A stretch of DNA of 64,000 nucleotides from a virus, in the IMG/VR virus record IMGVR_UViG_3300023179_000017, positions 88,337 through 152,336 of that record, one strand, 5' to 3'. Below the pieces are notes generated by a model. It worked only from the letters and a program-made list of their open reading frames with translations. It ran no database searches and had not been told where the DNA came from. The position numbers were made by a program, and so were the translations under genes. The first letter of the stretch is position 1, and each line of letters opens with the position of its first letter. Positions 7,085 through 16,800 of the stretch are shown here, piece by piece.

Positions 7085-7516
7085 TTATCTTTCGTAAACC
7101 ATGTTGAGTAGTTTTGGTTGATATCTGATCCAAGCCTTGCCAATCTGGTCTGAATCGAAACCAACGTAGGTATTGTCAGGCGCTTGAAACTTGACATACC
7201 CCTTTTGAGCCAGCCGGTCTAAACCGACGAGGCTTTTTGGCGCGGGAATCCCTGCGTGTTCAAACCCCCAAATAAGGTCGCCAATAAGCCCTTCTTGGAC
7301 TTCTTTTTGCCTTTCAAAGCAGCTAAACAGCGCATGAAGAACGATTTGCGCTTCGGCGGGCAAGTCCGACGGGATTTCTTTGTGCGTTTCATAATAGGGC
7401 CTCACTTTCTTGAGTTCTTGTGGTTTGTTTTCTATCTGTGCTTCTAACGTCATCACCGACGCAGGAGGAGCAGCATCTTCTGGAGGAGTTGAATCAAGGT
7501 GTTTAAAGTCTTTCAT
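7085..7516 (-). CDS. Hypothetical protein
   Basis: 143 residues of unknown function. A proline-rich, acidic N-terminal third is followed by a helical region (EAQIVLHALFSCFERQKEVQEGLIGDLIWGF) and a C-terminal segment (LAQKGYVKFQAPDNTYVGFD) that looks like the end of a winged helix. The start overlaps the stop of the upstream gene by ATGA. Confidence 0.6.
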   Translation of the reverse strand: MKDFKHLDSTPPEDAAPPASVMTLEAQIENKPQELKKVRPYYETHKEIPSDLPAEAQIVLHALFSCFERQKEVQEGLIGDLIWGFEHAGIPAPKSLVGLDRLAQKGYVKFQAPDNTYVGFDSDQIGKAWIRYQPKLLNMVYER

Positions 7517-7683
7517 AACTTTGTTTCCTTCTGTACCAGAAAATTTTTAACATCAGTCGGCAAGAGTTTTAAAAGCTCTGGCGTCACAGTAATTGTCATC
7601 GGTGGCAGTTTTACTCCTTGTTTGTAAGACCGCACCCAAGAGATTACTTTTTCTGCTAACTCTTTTAGCTCTTTCGACTCCAC
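7513..7683 (-). CDS. 56-residue hypothetical protein, GTG start
   Basis: A small gene with a GTG start after a GGGGGA ribosome site and an ATGA overlap with the downstream gene. The sequence begins MESKELKELAEKVISWV and contains LPPMTITVTPELLKLLP. No family is recognised. The tight overlap and good ribosome site support it as real. Confidence 0.55.
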   Translation of the reverse strand: MESKELKELAEKVISWVRSYKQGVKLPPMTITVTPELLKLLPTDVKNFLVQKETKL

Positions 7684-7748
7684 TTTTTATCCCCCGTTTG
7701 ATGATATATACGTTATATAGCCGTGTTGGGTAAGTCCGTCACGAATTT

Positions 7749-8702
7749 TTAGTATTGGTAAAAATGCGTGTTCTCAACGTGGGACTTCTCACTGAAGTGA
7801 GGAACAGGCCCTGGCTTACCTAATACATAGTCGAGTGCGTGCAACATTTTAGAATCTAGGTTATCTAAATGATGCACCAAGATAGCTTCTAGCGTCGCCG
7901 GTTTTACTGGCGAACCCCAGTCAATTCTTCCGTGATGAGACGCAACGATATGCATTAAGTGGGCTTTTTCTAATTTATGATCTGACCCCTTTGGAGAAAA
8001 CTTACTTGCCGTTTTATCTATCCAAGCAGGGCCCACAACGATGTGCGGAGTTAAGATCCCAACAGGGCTTAATCCCACGATGGGTTTAGAAAAATCGTAC
8101 TCAACAATTTTTCCAGCATCGTGAAGCATGAGCCCAAAGAGAACTTTATCTCGGCTTATTTTTTCGCAGTACCTATCTTGATAGTGTTTAATGACGGGTT
8201 CTGCGATTAGACACAAAGAGTGCACGTGCTCTAAAAGGCCGCCGTGCCAGGCGTTGTGCATCTTAGCGGCAGCCGGCGCTCTTTTAAAAGCTTCTATCAC
8301 CTCTTGGTGTTTCATCAGGATCTCTTCGGTCACATACTTAGTTAGGGGCTCTTTAAAGGTAGCAACGATGTTTACTAGATCATTCCACATCTCTTCGATG
8401 TCAAACTTGGAGGTTCTAATAAACTCGTGAAAGGGCCGTTCGCTTGGTTCAGCTTCTAATAAGTTGATTTGAAGGGCTCCGTTATATTCTTCAACTTGTC
8501 CGACAAGTTTAATAACCGACCCTTCTGTAATAAAACCGTGGACCTCTTGTTGGTAGTCCCATTTTTTTGCAACGATTGAGTGGTCTTTGTCTCTAAGGGT
8601 AATGTCTAGGTAAGGCTTTCCGTTTTTAGTTGTCGCTACTTTTAGTTTTTCAACAAGCGCATTAATTTTGGCAATATCGCCTTTAGAAAGTTTTGAAATC
8701 AT
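7749..8702 (-). CDS. OB-fold/HD-domain 3'-5' exoribonuclease-like protein (YhaM/CBF1 type)
   Basis: 317 residues. The N-terminal 90 or so form an OB-like nucleic-acid-binding domain (GKPYLDITLRDKDHSIVAKKWD, VIKLVGQVEEYNG). The rest is an HD metallo-phosphohydrolase domain with His in WHGGLLEHV, the HD pair in LMLHDAGKI, HIV, and HHLDNLD. This order matches YhaM/CBF1 exoribonucleases, about 310-320 residues. It would degrade RNA or single-stranded DNA from the 3' end in the cytoplasm. The start follows AAGGATG. Confidence 0.85.
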   Translation of the reverse strand: MISKLSKGDIAKINALVEKLKVATTKNGKPYLDITLRDKDHSIVAKKWDYQQEVHGFITEGSVIKLVGQVEEYNGALQINLLEAEPSERPFHEFIRTSKFDIEEMWNDLVNIVATFKEPLTKYVTEEILMKHQEVIEAFKRAPAAAKMHNAWHGGLLEHVHSLCLIAEPVIKHYQDRYCEKISRDKVLFGLMLHDAGKIVEYDFSKPIVGLSPVGILTPHIVVGPAWIDKTASKFSPKGSDHKLEKAHLMHIVASHHGRIDWGSPVKPATLEAILVHHLDNLDSKMLHALDYVLGKPGPVPHFSEKSHVENTHFYQY

Positions 8703-8846
8703 GTGTCATCCTTGGTGTAACAATTTTAATAAGATATCTTTCTTTTGTACAATTTTAAACTCAGAACTTATATCCGAGTGTTTTTAAATGACACCCAAAG
8801 ACATTTGCTGATAGCATTTTACGTTTGATGTAGAATAATAAAAACA
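8703..8846. promoter_or_regulatory. Divergent promoter region at the start of the virion module
   Basis: 144 bp between the divergently transcribed exoribonuclease gene and the first virion gene. TAGAAT lies only about 12 bp before the ATG at 8847, which has no ribosome site, so the first transcript may be nearly leaderless. A 7-bp inverted pair (GTGTCAT at 8703, ATGACAC at 8788) flanks the region. The promoter call is weak. Confidence 0.3.
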
Positions 8847-10817
8847 ATGAAGCCCGAAAAAAAGAAAAATAAAAAAGACGAGTCTTATTATAAAAGCCCC
8901 ATGATGCGGGCATTTCAAGCTGGGACCGGCCTTGGGATGGTTAGAGGGAACCTAATTCCCGCCACCTCACCAATAAAAGGCTACACCAACCTGTGGCACG
9001 GTACGCCAATCGCCAATTTATATCCTGGGGAACACGGCAAGGGAATTTTTCAAGAGGGGCTTACCACAGAATTTGCTGGAAAAAATAAGCGCCTTAACTA
9101 TGCCCTTATGTCTAATGCGGTAATGCGAGACACAGAAGAATTTTTAAAAAAGAAGAAAATTAAAATAACCCCAGAGATTGAAAAAGCGCTTTTTGAAGAA
9201 ACCGAAAAAATGATGGAGCTTGGGGGCACCTCTTTTGAACGAATTCTAAAAAGCGCCCCCTCGGTAGCAAAGCGATTGGGATTAGACGAAAAAGAACTGG
9301 CTGAATTTTATAAAACCCGTGCGGGCGATTTAGGAAAACGTATTTATTTTGGTAAGTCGCCAGAGAGCGTTGCGTTTTGGGCAAACGAGGGAAAGAACGA
9401 AATCCACTTTTTGTTTGAAAAAATGAAACAAGAAGCAGGGCAGGACTTAAGCTCTCGTAGAAAGGCCGTTGTTTCAGGTTTAAAAAAAGGGTTTAAAGAT
9501 TTTGGAGAAGTTTTAGCCGAGCAGTTTTCTGGTGGCATGTATTCAGACATAAGAGCAAAAACTCATTACGGAAAACCGGCAGAGGCTGTAAAAGTTAAAG
9601 ACTTGGGCGAATTAGCCAACGCAATAAAACACCATAGCAAAGAAGACGTGAATGTTATTTTTAGATCCAGCGTCCCAACTAAATCGCTAGATTATTTAAA
9701 AGACTTTCCAGTATTAAGGCATGGGATAGCCTCTTTACCCAGCGTTAAAATGCTGCTTGGTAAGTATATTCCGCAAAGTGATCCCTCTAAAGACTTGTCG
9801 ATTGCTGAAAACCTTTCGCCAGAGTTTATTAACCAGGCTCATGTAGTAGATAGAAAAACAGGAAAGCTATTAAAAAGCTTCCATGTCCAGTCAGCAAAAA
9901 AACAGCCCTTTCAGTTTTTAGGCGGCAAAGGAAATAGAATCGCCGGCCTTAAAAAAGCCACCATACCAATTATCATGACAGCCGCCGGCGCTAAGATTTT
10001 TTTAAATGCTTTTAAAGGAATAGGAAGTAAGCCCCCGAAAGAAGAAAAAACTGCTGCGGTAGATCCAAAAACACTAGCAAAAGTTTTTGCTGTTCCTGCT
10101 GCTGCTGTAGGAGGTTCCTTTGCAACTGCAGCCGCCATTCAAAAATTACTGGGTGTAAGAGAGCCTGCTCTTATTACAGAAGAAGAAGCAAAAAAAATGA
10201 AAATGGAACAGCTGCTCGCTCAACAGGCTGACGAAATTAGATATTTAAAAAACACAGCTCCTGCAGCAGGTTTAGCATCAGGAATTCTTGGGGCAGGTAT
10301 CGGAGCTGCGTTAACAAAACATCGTGGGATTGGTGCTATAGCGGGCGGGTATCTTGGATCTACCTTGGGTATGGGCGCCGCAACCGTCCTACTTGAAGCT
10401 AGACAGAACCAGATAGATCCGGAAAACTCAGGCCTTGCCGGAATGCTTTTGAGTAACTCAGACAAAGGAAAAGAGTTTATCAGAAAGAACCCAAAACTAT
10501 TTGCAGGTCTGTCGCAAACAGCGGCGACCGGATTGGCAGCTGCGTTGCCGTATTATGTTGCTAAAAAGTATTACCCTTGGCACGCGCAAAAAGTAAAACG
10601 ATTGGTTAGCCGTGCGTCTAAACCAAGTGAAGCGCTCGTCCGATTTGTCGATGAAAATGCAACCAAAATTTTACCCCTTATTTTATTAGGCGGACCAGCA
10701 TCACAGTATTTAAGTTATTTGGCAGCGGAGCAAACTACAAAAGGTATAGGAAAAGGTGTGGGGGCTGTTCGATCCGCGGCTAAATCTTTTGGTAGCGATA
10801 AAAAAGATGCTGCTTAA
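8847..10817 (+). CDS. Large virion-module protein with ADP-ribosyltransferase-like N-terminus
   Basis: 656 residues. Residues about 48-75 (LWHGTPIANLYPGEHGKGIF, then EGL) and about 165-180 (RIYFGKSPESVAFWA) match the HGT...I..GL and YF...P..A..(Y/W)A pattern of mono-ADP-ribosyltransferase folds. The C-terminal half is Gly/Ala-rich with several hydrophobic segments, including AAGLASGILGAGIGAALTKH and a second near residue 560. Motifs KTAAV and RKNP recur in other proteins of this module. Being the first gene of the late operon, it may be packaged and injected like T4 Alt. The enzymatic role is inferred from motifs only. Confidence 0.55.
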   Translation: MKPEKKKNKKDESYYKSPMMRAFQAGTGLGMVRGNLIPATSPIKGYTNLWHGTPIANLYPGEHGKGIFQEGLTTEFAGKNKRLNYALMSNAVMRDTEEFLKKKKIKITPEIEKALFEETEKMMELGGTSFERILKSAPSVAKRLGLDEKELAEFYKTRAGDLGKRIYFGKSPESVAFWANEGKNEIHFLFEKMKQEAGQDLSSRRKAVVSGLKKGFKDFGEVLAEQFSGGMYSDIRAKTHYGKPAEAVKVKDLGELANAIKHHSKEDVNVIFRSSVPTKSLDYLKDFPVLRHGIASLPSVKMLLGKYIPQSDPSKDLSIAENLSPEFINQAHVVDRKTGKLLKSFHVQSAKKQPFQFLGGKGNRIAGLKKATIPIIMTAAGAKIFLNAFKGIGSKPPKEEKTAAVDPKTLAKVFAVPAAAVGGSFATAAAIQKLLGVREPALITEEEAKKMKMEQLLAQQADEIRYLKNTAPAAGLASGILGAGIGAALTKHRGIGAIAGGYLGSTLGMGAATVLLEARQNQIDPENSGLAGMLLSNSDKGKEFIRKNPKLFAGLSQTAATGLAAALPYYVAKKYYPWHAQKVKRLVSRASKPSEALVRFVDENATKILPLILLGGPASQYLSYLAAEQTTKGIGKGVGAVRSAAKSFGSDKKDAA

Positions 10818-10906
10818 AAAGCTTTGTATATCTACTTTACTCAAACTTCTTGACGACCCCAATATCCTTCAATAGCCTTTTTCGTGGAAGACACAAAGGA
10901 GGCTAT

Positions 10907-11122
10907 ATGGACGAACAAGCAAAGGTAATTCCGTTTCCAACAAAAGAAGGCTTACTTTCTCCAGAACTGAGAAAGCGATTTGAACAATCAATTTCTGATA
11001 AAACAGAAAAGCCACAGGAAGTTGTGGCCATACTAGAAAAAGAAGCGTGCACCGCCATCATTGCATGGGAGCGCCGCGTTGCAAAAGAACTTGCAGAAAG
11101 ATTGGTGAAGCTCTTTGTCTGA
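10907..11122 (+). CDS. 71-residue hypothetical protein
   Basis: The ATG at 10907 follows a perfect AAAGGAGG site and is preferred over an upstream in-frame ATG at 10850. The protein is helical and charged (RKRFEQSISDKTEKPQEVV, AIIAWERRVAKELAERLVKL). It overlaps the next gene by 8 bp. The function is unknown. Confidence 0.6.
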   Translation: MDEQAKVIPFPTKEGLLSPELRKRFEQSISDKTEKPQEVVAILEKEACTAIIAWERRVAKELAERLVKLFV

Positions 11123-11441
11123 TTTAATAGGACCAGATGGGAAGCCGATTCCCAAGACGCTATGTGTTGAATATGGCGGTAGGCTTTATCCCTACCGCCT
11201 TGTTAACCCGGAGCAGCTTAACAATAAAGACCCTCGCATTGGTCTTTTGGGTGTGCTGATTCAAATGGGTGACCAAACACAACTCACTTGGTTATCGCTT
11301 CTTGCACTTGCAAAAGATATCTATTCTCGAAACCCGAAAGGCACCAGAGAGTTTCAAAAACTGGCTGAATCGGTCGGTTTAGTTATAATAGACGGGGAGC
11401 GCCATGAGCTTGATGTTGCTCAGGAGCTGGGTAAAATATAA
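11115..11441 (+). CDS. Hypothetical protein, TTG start
   Basis: 108 residues starting at a TTG inside the end of the preceding gene. It begins SDLIGPDGKPI and contains LLGVLIQMGDQTQLTWLSLLALAKDIY. The position between the ART-like protein and internal virion proteins suggests a structural or assembly role, not otherwise supported. Confidence 0.55.
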   Translation: MSDLIGPDGKPIPKTLCVEYGGRLYPYRLVNPEQLNNKDPRIGLLGVLIQMGDQTQLTWLSLLALAKDIYSRNPKGTREFQKLAESVGLVIIDGERHELDVAQELGKI

Positions 11442-11521
11442 GATAAAATGTTGGCTCGCTCTTCGGTGTCGGGCTATACTCTTTTAAAGACGTCTAACTA
11501 ATCCGCTGAAAAGGAAACGCT

Positions 11522-12433
11522 ATGTTTTTCGATTCGAGCGATCTTGTCGAGTCTAAGTACTCGATGGATCATTATCGTGAGTGGGCCGGAGAGATTGCAA
11601 ATTCGTACTTCAATGCGAATGCGCTTCCTACCGTTACATTAACTAAAATTGCACAAGTAGAAGAGCTCACACCCCACCAAATTCAACTTCTTGCCGCTGA
11701 AGCTAATAAACTTATTCATCACCATAAATATGGTTCAGCAGAAGAAAAGTATTTTGCAGCCGAGTTTCCTTTAGCTGATGCCAAAGCTGCTATTCAGTCC
11801 CTGCAATTAGATGGTGGGGAAGTAAAAGTAGCAAGCGAGTTTGTGGCACCAAAACTTTCGGACCAAGGCCCGGATGCCTATGAAATGTTTGGCATTAAGC
11901 CAGAAACCATGGACAAGACTGCGGAAGTAAAACACCGCCTAAAATACGCTGAAGAAAAGTCAGCGCTTCTTAATCAAAAACTAGAAGACCAGATTTTCAT
12001 TACAAAAACCGCCATGGAAGACGCGTCTAGAGAATTTATTAAACAAGCCAGACAACACCTATTAGATGAGGGCAGCTCCCCTTCTAGAATGAAGGTGCTT
12101 GGCCTGTTTGACCACTTTGTAAAGGTAGCGCAAGTTCCAGCCGGAAAACGACTTCTTGCCAAGCTTGCTTACGTCCTTATGAAGGAAGGTAAGCTTGAAC
12201 CCAAGCCAGCGCAAAAAGCCATTGATTACTTTACTAAAGAAGGTGATCAGAAGGCCCCCGCTGAAATGATAAGCGAAAACTTGCCTGCCCAAATCGTTAA
12301 TGGCCAACACCCTTTGTATGTCACTTTACAGACTGTTGGAAAACATGAAGCAAACCTTCTTCGTTACACACAAGAGGGCGCGCTCGTTAAGGACAAGGCT
12401 CGAGTTCTCAAACAAAAAATTAGGTCTTTATAA
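11522..12433 (+). CDS. Virion-module protein with multiple K-x-A motifs
   Basis: 303 residues, soluble and largely helical. It contains at least five hydrophobic-K-x-A tetrads (TKIAQ, VKVASE, DKTAEV, TKTAME, VKVAQV), the recurring short motif of this module. A GAAAAGGAAA ribosome site precedes the ATG. No homologue is recognised. It could be an internal head protein or scaffold component processed by the prohead protease (inference). Confidence 0.6.
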   Translation: MFFDSSDLVESKYSMDHYREWAGEIANSYFNANALPTVTLTKIAQVEELTPHQIQLLAAEANKLIHHHKYGSAEEKYFAAEFPLADAKAAIQSLQLDGGEVKVASEFVAPKLSDQGPDAYEMFGIKPETMDKTAEVKHRLKYAEEKSALLNQKLEDQIFITKTAMEDASREFIKQARQHLLDEGSSPSRMKVLGLFDHFVKVAQVPAGKRLLAKLAYVLMKEGKLEPKPAQKAIDYFTKEGDQKAPAEMISENLPAQIVNGQHPLYVTLQTVGKHEANLLRYTQEGALVKDKARVLKQKIRSL

Positions 12434-12434
12434 C

Positions 12435-12665
12435 ATGATGAAAATGTTTGAGCTTGCCTCTAAACGCCATTCCGAAATTATGAAGTGTGCGTTTGTAGGA
12501 TCTGTGGTTGGAGCAGCGGGAGGGTATATTGCCAAACATCCCATCAAGTCTTTGTTAGGCGGACTAACGGTTTATTCGACAGCCTCAGACATGGCGGCTG
12601 GTGCTAGAAGGCTTGCTAAGCCTGGGGTTCAGAGGGTTTTACCCGGAATGACCAGAACTTTTTAG
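12435..12665 (+). CDS. Small Gly/Ala-rich membrane-associating protein
   Basis: 76 residues starting at the ATG at 12435, one base after the stop of the previous gene; a longer frame upstream is overlap. It has two hydrophobic parts, one before and one after IAKHPIKSLLGGLTVYS. The KHP followed by a Gly-rich hydrophobic stretch resembles the tail of ElaB/YqjD/DUF883-type membrane proteins and recurs in neighbouring genes. Function unknown. Confidence 0.55.
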   Translation: MMKMFELASKRHSEIMKCAFVGSVVGAAGGYIAKHPIKSLLGGLTVYSTASDMAAGARRLAKPGVQRVLPGMTRTF

Positions 12666-12675
12666 TGGAGTGCTT

Positions 12676-13815
12676 ATGAAATATTCGTGGCTTGAAAAAT
12701 TAGCTGAAGAAGGAAAAATCAGCCGAGGTTGTTTAAACGACATCTATAAGGATGTTGACCAGCTAATCAAGGAAGCAGTTTCTCCAGAGAGAGCGGCTAA
12801 ATTACAAGAGTGGGGAAAATTAGTTGGCAATTTAACTCTTTATGCTGGTGTTACCGGCGTTGTTAATCACGTATTAAAAGGCATCGATCAAAAGATGGAA
12901 GATTCTGACGTTGCAAAGACCATCCGACAAAACAAGTTGAATATTATGCAAATGCCAGAGTTTGCTAAAAACCCAGAGAAAACAGAAGCCAGATTTAATG
13001 AGATCGTTTCCGTAGCACCTCACGTAGCGGCAAATCAGAAGCTCATGGAAAATCTTCTAAGACACAAGATGCACAGTGGACTTACGGATTCGGACGTTCA
13101 ATCTCTTTCAATGATTCAAGCTCAATACATGAGACAGCCATACCGAACAGAAAGAGTTCAAAAAAAATTAGCTTCTATTAGACCAGAGGTGTTGGGAAGT
13201 ATTTTAGCTGATGTTCATTTATTAAAAACGGCAGAGCTGATTAGACCGGCAGTTGGCGTTGGACAAAGAATTAAAAACTTCGCAAGCCGTGTCGGCCACC
13301 TTGTGTCAGCCCCACTTTTTATTGGTGCTGGAGCCGCAGCAACAAACTCTGTTTTAAAGAAGCTTGATGAAATAAAACTAGAAAAAAGCTTAGAAACTTC
13401 TTTTAGAAAAGCTATGGCACTTAGCAGTGCTGACAAAGAACCGTTGCATGAAAACCCAGAAAAAGCCAGACAAGCCTTCAGTGCATTAGCCCATTTTGCC
13501 CCGCATGTGGCGCTAGAGCCACAAGCAGCTAGAGCCTTCATGGTAAAAATCGTTTCCTATGATCAGGGTGTAAACACGGGCGACATTAAAGACCTCAGCG
13601 AAATCCAAAAGAATCTGTCTGCTGTAGAACGAAGAAGCCCGCTTATTGAAGGTTTTGTTGCCGGCAGCAATTTTGTGGGAGCACCTGGAATTGCTCAAAA
13701 TGCTTTCCAAGACGCCGGACAAAACTTTATGTTTGAGGGAAAAGACGAGTACCGAGACAAAGATAGTGGCAAACTTTACTATAAAAACCCCGCTCCGAAA
13801 GGCGATAAGAAATAA
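12676..13815 (+). CDS. Virion-module protein with an internal duplication
   Basis: 379 residues starting at the ATG at 12676 behind GTGGAG. The N-terminus holds WLEKLAEEGKISRG. Two related units follow: one around residues 85-150 (NPEKTEARFNEIVSVAPHVA and a LTDSDVQSLSMIQ end) and one around 245-315 (NPEKARQAFSALAHFAPHVA and a GDIKDLSEIQ end), each preceded by a hydrophobic stretch. The repeat suggests a gene-internal duplication. It abuts the prohead protease gene with no gap. Role unknown, probably an internal head protein. Confidence 0.6.
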   Translation: MKYSWLEKLAEEGKISRGCLNDIYKDVDQLIKEAVSPERAAKLQEWGKLVGNLTLYAGVTGVVNHVLKGIDQKMEDSDVAKTIRQNKLNIMQMPEFAKNPEKTEARFNEIVSVAPHVAANQKLMENLLRHKMHSGLTDSDVQSLSMIQAQYMRQPYRTERVQKKLASIRPEVLGSILADVHLLKTAELIRPAVGVGQRIKNFASRVGHLVSAPLFIGAGAAATNSVLKKLDEIKLEKSLETSFRKAMALSSADKEPLHENPEKARQAFSALAHFAPHVALEPQAARAFMVKIVSYDQGVNTGDIKDLSEIQKNLSAVERRSPLIEGFVAGSNFVGAPGIAQNAFQDAGQNFMFEGKDEYRDKDSGKLYYKNPAPKGDKK

Positions 13816-16800
13816 ATGGATAAGCTTCTTTTATTTCGGGGAAAGTCCGAGAACGGCATTTTTACCTATGTCATCGACTCGGAAAGACCGTTCTTAGAAA
13901 AGACGGCGGCGGAATACCACCCAACTATTGCGGCTTATATCAACTCAGCAAAAAAGATGCCCGGAAAAACCCAGATCCTTCTGACAGCCTTGGGAGCCGG
14001 AGAGTGGTGGGGAAACAACGTCAACGGAGATTACTTTCCAGAAGCAGCCCTTGCTCATGAGGGGGATGACTACGGGTATAAAACCTTTGTCACGACCGCC
14101 AAGATATATAAGCACCACATAAACAAAGATCCAAAAGCCGCTTACGGGGATGTGGCTCTTTCTGTTTACAACCCCAAGTACCACCGGGTTGAGCTGATCG
14201 TAGTAATAGACAATGAAAAGGCACCCGACATCGCGTCTCGTATGGAGAGCGGAGATTATCCAGACTGGTCGATGGGGTGTCTGTTGTCTGGCAGCAAGAT
14301 TCGGTTGGCAGACGGAAGAACCAAGCTTGTAGAGAATATTGCGGTTGGGGATTTTGTTCTAAACAAATTTGCAAAGCCAGGAAAAGTAACCGAGCTTCAC
14401 CCAAGACCTTACGCTGGGGAGGTTTTCAGATTTCAGTTTGTAAATGGAGCTTCTTCTTGGATGACCCACGAGCATCCGGTACTGGTTTATAAGAAAGATC
14501 AGATAAAAAACGGAGCCCGCATTAAAGAAGGCTCTGAGTTTGGCTTGCCGGAATACCTTGGGGCCGACTCCGTGGAGCTGGGAGATTACCTCTGCACCCC
14601 GTATGATCAAACCGTTTTGACACCAGAATACGCTACAAAAGATTTGGCTAGGGTGTTGGGGTGGTATCTTGCCGAGGGCCACGTTGTTAGAAATAAAGAA
14701 AAAGAGCCCAGCGGAATTCAGTTTTCGGTGCATCAGGACGGTTCTATTTTTTCAGAGATAGAGACTCTCTGCAAAGCCTTGAATAGTCGAAATACCCCAG
14801 TTATTTCCAACCACTCTTCGTCGCCTGTTGGAAAAATTGTTTCTGTTTATGATGACCGAATTGCCAAGCTTTGTTTACAACTAGCCGGAAGCTACTCTCA
14901 CAATAAGGTTTTAGATGCTACCGTAATGCAGTGGGACCCAGAGATTCAAATGCAGCTGTTGGGGACCTATTTGGAAGGGGATGGCTGGCAAGAACAGAAT
15001 CCGGAATCCAAACATTATGGAAGTTGTTATTGGAGTACTTGCAACGAGACGTTGGCCTATCAAATTTCTCAGTTGCTGTTGAGAAATGGGATCGTTTCTA
15101 GAGTAGGCATTAATAACCACCAAGACACTGGTTTTAACCATGTGGATACCAGAGAGTACGTGGTAGAAATCCGGTCTAATTTTGCAAATCAGTTTGTGGG
15201 CATCGCCCCTAAAGTAATTCAAACCCCAGAGAGGGAAAAAAACTCCCAAAAAAGAATCGTACACAACGGCCTTTTGCTTGTTCCGGTGCGATCCGTTGAG
15301 CGGTCTTATTTTGAAGGCGCTGTTTTTAATTTTGAAGTTGAGGGAGAGCACTCCTATGTGGCAGACGGTATTGTCACGCACAACTGTCGAGTACCTTTCG
15401 ATGTGTGCTCTATTTGTGGTAACAAAGCGCCTACAAGACAGCAATATTGCGAGCACTTAAAGTACTACATGGGAAAGATACACCCCGACACAGGAAAAAT
15501 GGCTTACGCCATCAACACCCGTCCAAAGTTTTTTGATATCAGCCAAGTTCTAATTGGCGCTGACAAGATTGCAAAGACCTTAAAAAAAGTAGCGCACGCT
15601 TCACTTCCTATTAAGCCAGTTAGTTCTGCGCTTCTTGCTGAAAAAATGGCAGTCAATAAAGCCGCAGCCATTACTAAAGAAATACCTGCGTCTGAGCCCC
15701 CCGCTTCTCAAAAAGAATTGGGAGAGGGTATTGCTGCTGTAAAAGCCCAAGAGCCGGTTTTGCCGCGAGATGTTTTGGATTCCTTAGGTAAGCAGGATTT
15801 ATCAAAGGTAATGTCCACACTATCTTTTATGGGCATTCTTCCAAAACCCCAAGAGTTTCAACGGGTCGTTTTAATATCGATAGGGAAAAAACAACTGGCA
15901 GATGATCTTGATTCAAAAAACATGTGTTTTGATCCTATGATGACCCCAGATCCAAAACCGGTTCATGAAAAGATTTTAAATATCAGCGGCGACTGTTTTT
16001 GCCCACACATCATGAAGATGATGATGCCGCACATGGAATCTCGAAGCTACGCGGCTCCCCACTTATCCAGACGGGTTATTATTTTAAGTAAGACAGCAAA
16101 TAAAGAAGTTCTTCCCACCTTTATTAAATTTGCGGAAGACGGCGAACGAAAACCACTAGGTATTTTACCTTTAATGGCTTTGATAGCTGGCCTTTATGCT
16201 GCAATTGGTAAAAAGTCGCCTACCGAAGTTGTTGGTACGGTAGACAGAGTAATTGAAAAACACCCTATGTTGGCCGTCGCTTTAGCTGCATCCGCCCCCA
16301 CCATTTTTAATCACGTGGCCGGAACTAATGTAATGGGACAAGGGGCTAACTCAATTCCTGTCGCTAACCCAGATACCAACGACATGGCACAGCGCATTGA
16401 AGAGCAACGACAGCAACCGTTTCTAAAAGTAGGTTCTTTTTTTGGTCCTTTTTCTAGACGGGTATTCTTAGGAATACCTGCGGTTTATATGGCTTCTGGA
16501 GTTTTGCAAAAACACAAGAATGCAAACCCCCACGATCAAGAATCCAGAATCAGAAAGTTTGTTCGACAATATCCAGACGTGGTTGGGATGGGTCTTGGAA
16601 TTGATGCCCTTATGTCATTTAGAGGAAAAGGAACTAATCAGATATTTAGGGGAATCAAAAAAGGTTTAGATGCCGCATCAAAGCCTTTTGCAAAAACCGG
16701 AACTGATAAAACCGCTGGGCCGCAAGATTATATATCGGGCAGCGTCATTTGGCCGCTAGCTTACGGGCCAGCCGGATTGCCGGCAAGAATGATTGGTGGT

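Noticed and set aside
14911-15456. 181-codon minus-strand frame
   Set aside because: It is antisense to the intein, has no ribosome site, and its product shows low-complexity patterns typical of a shadow frame.
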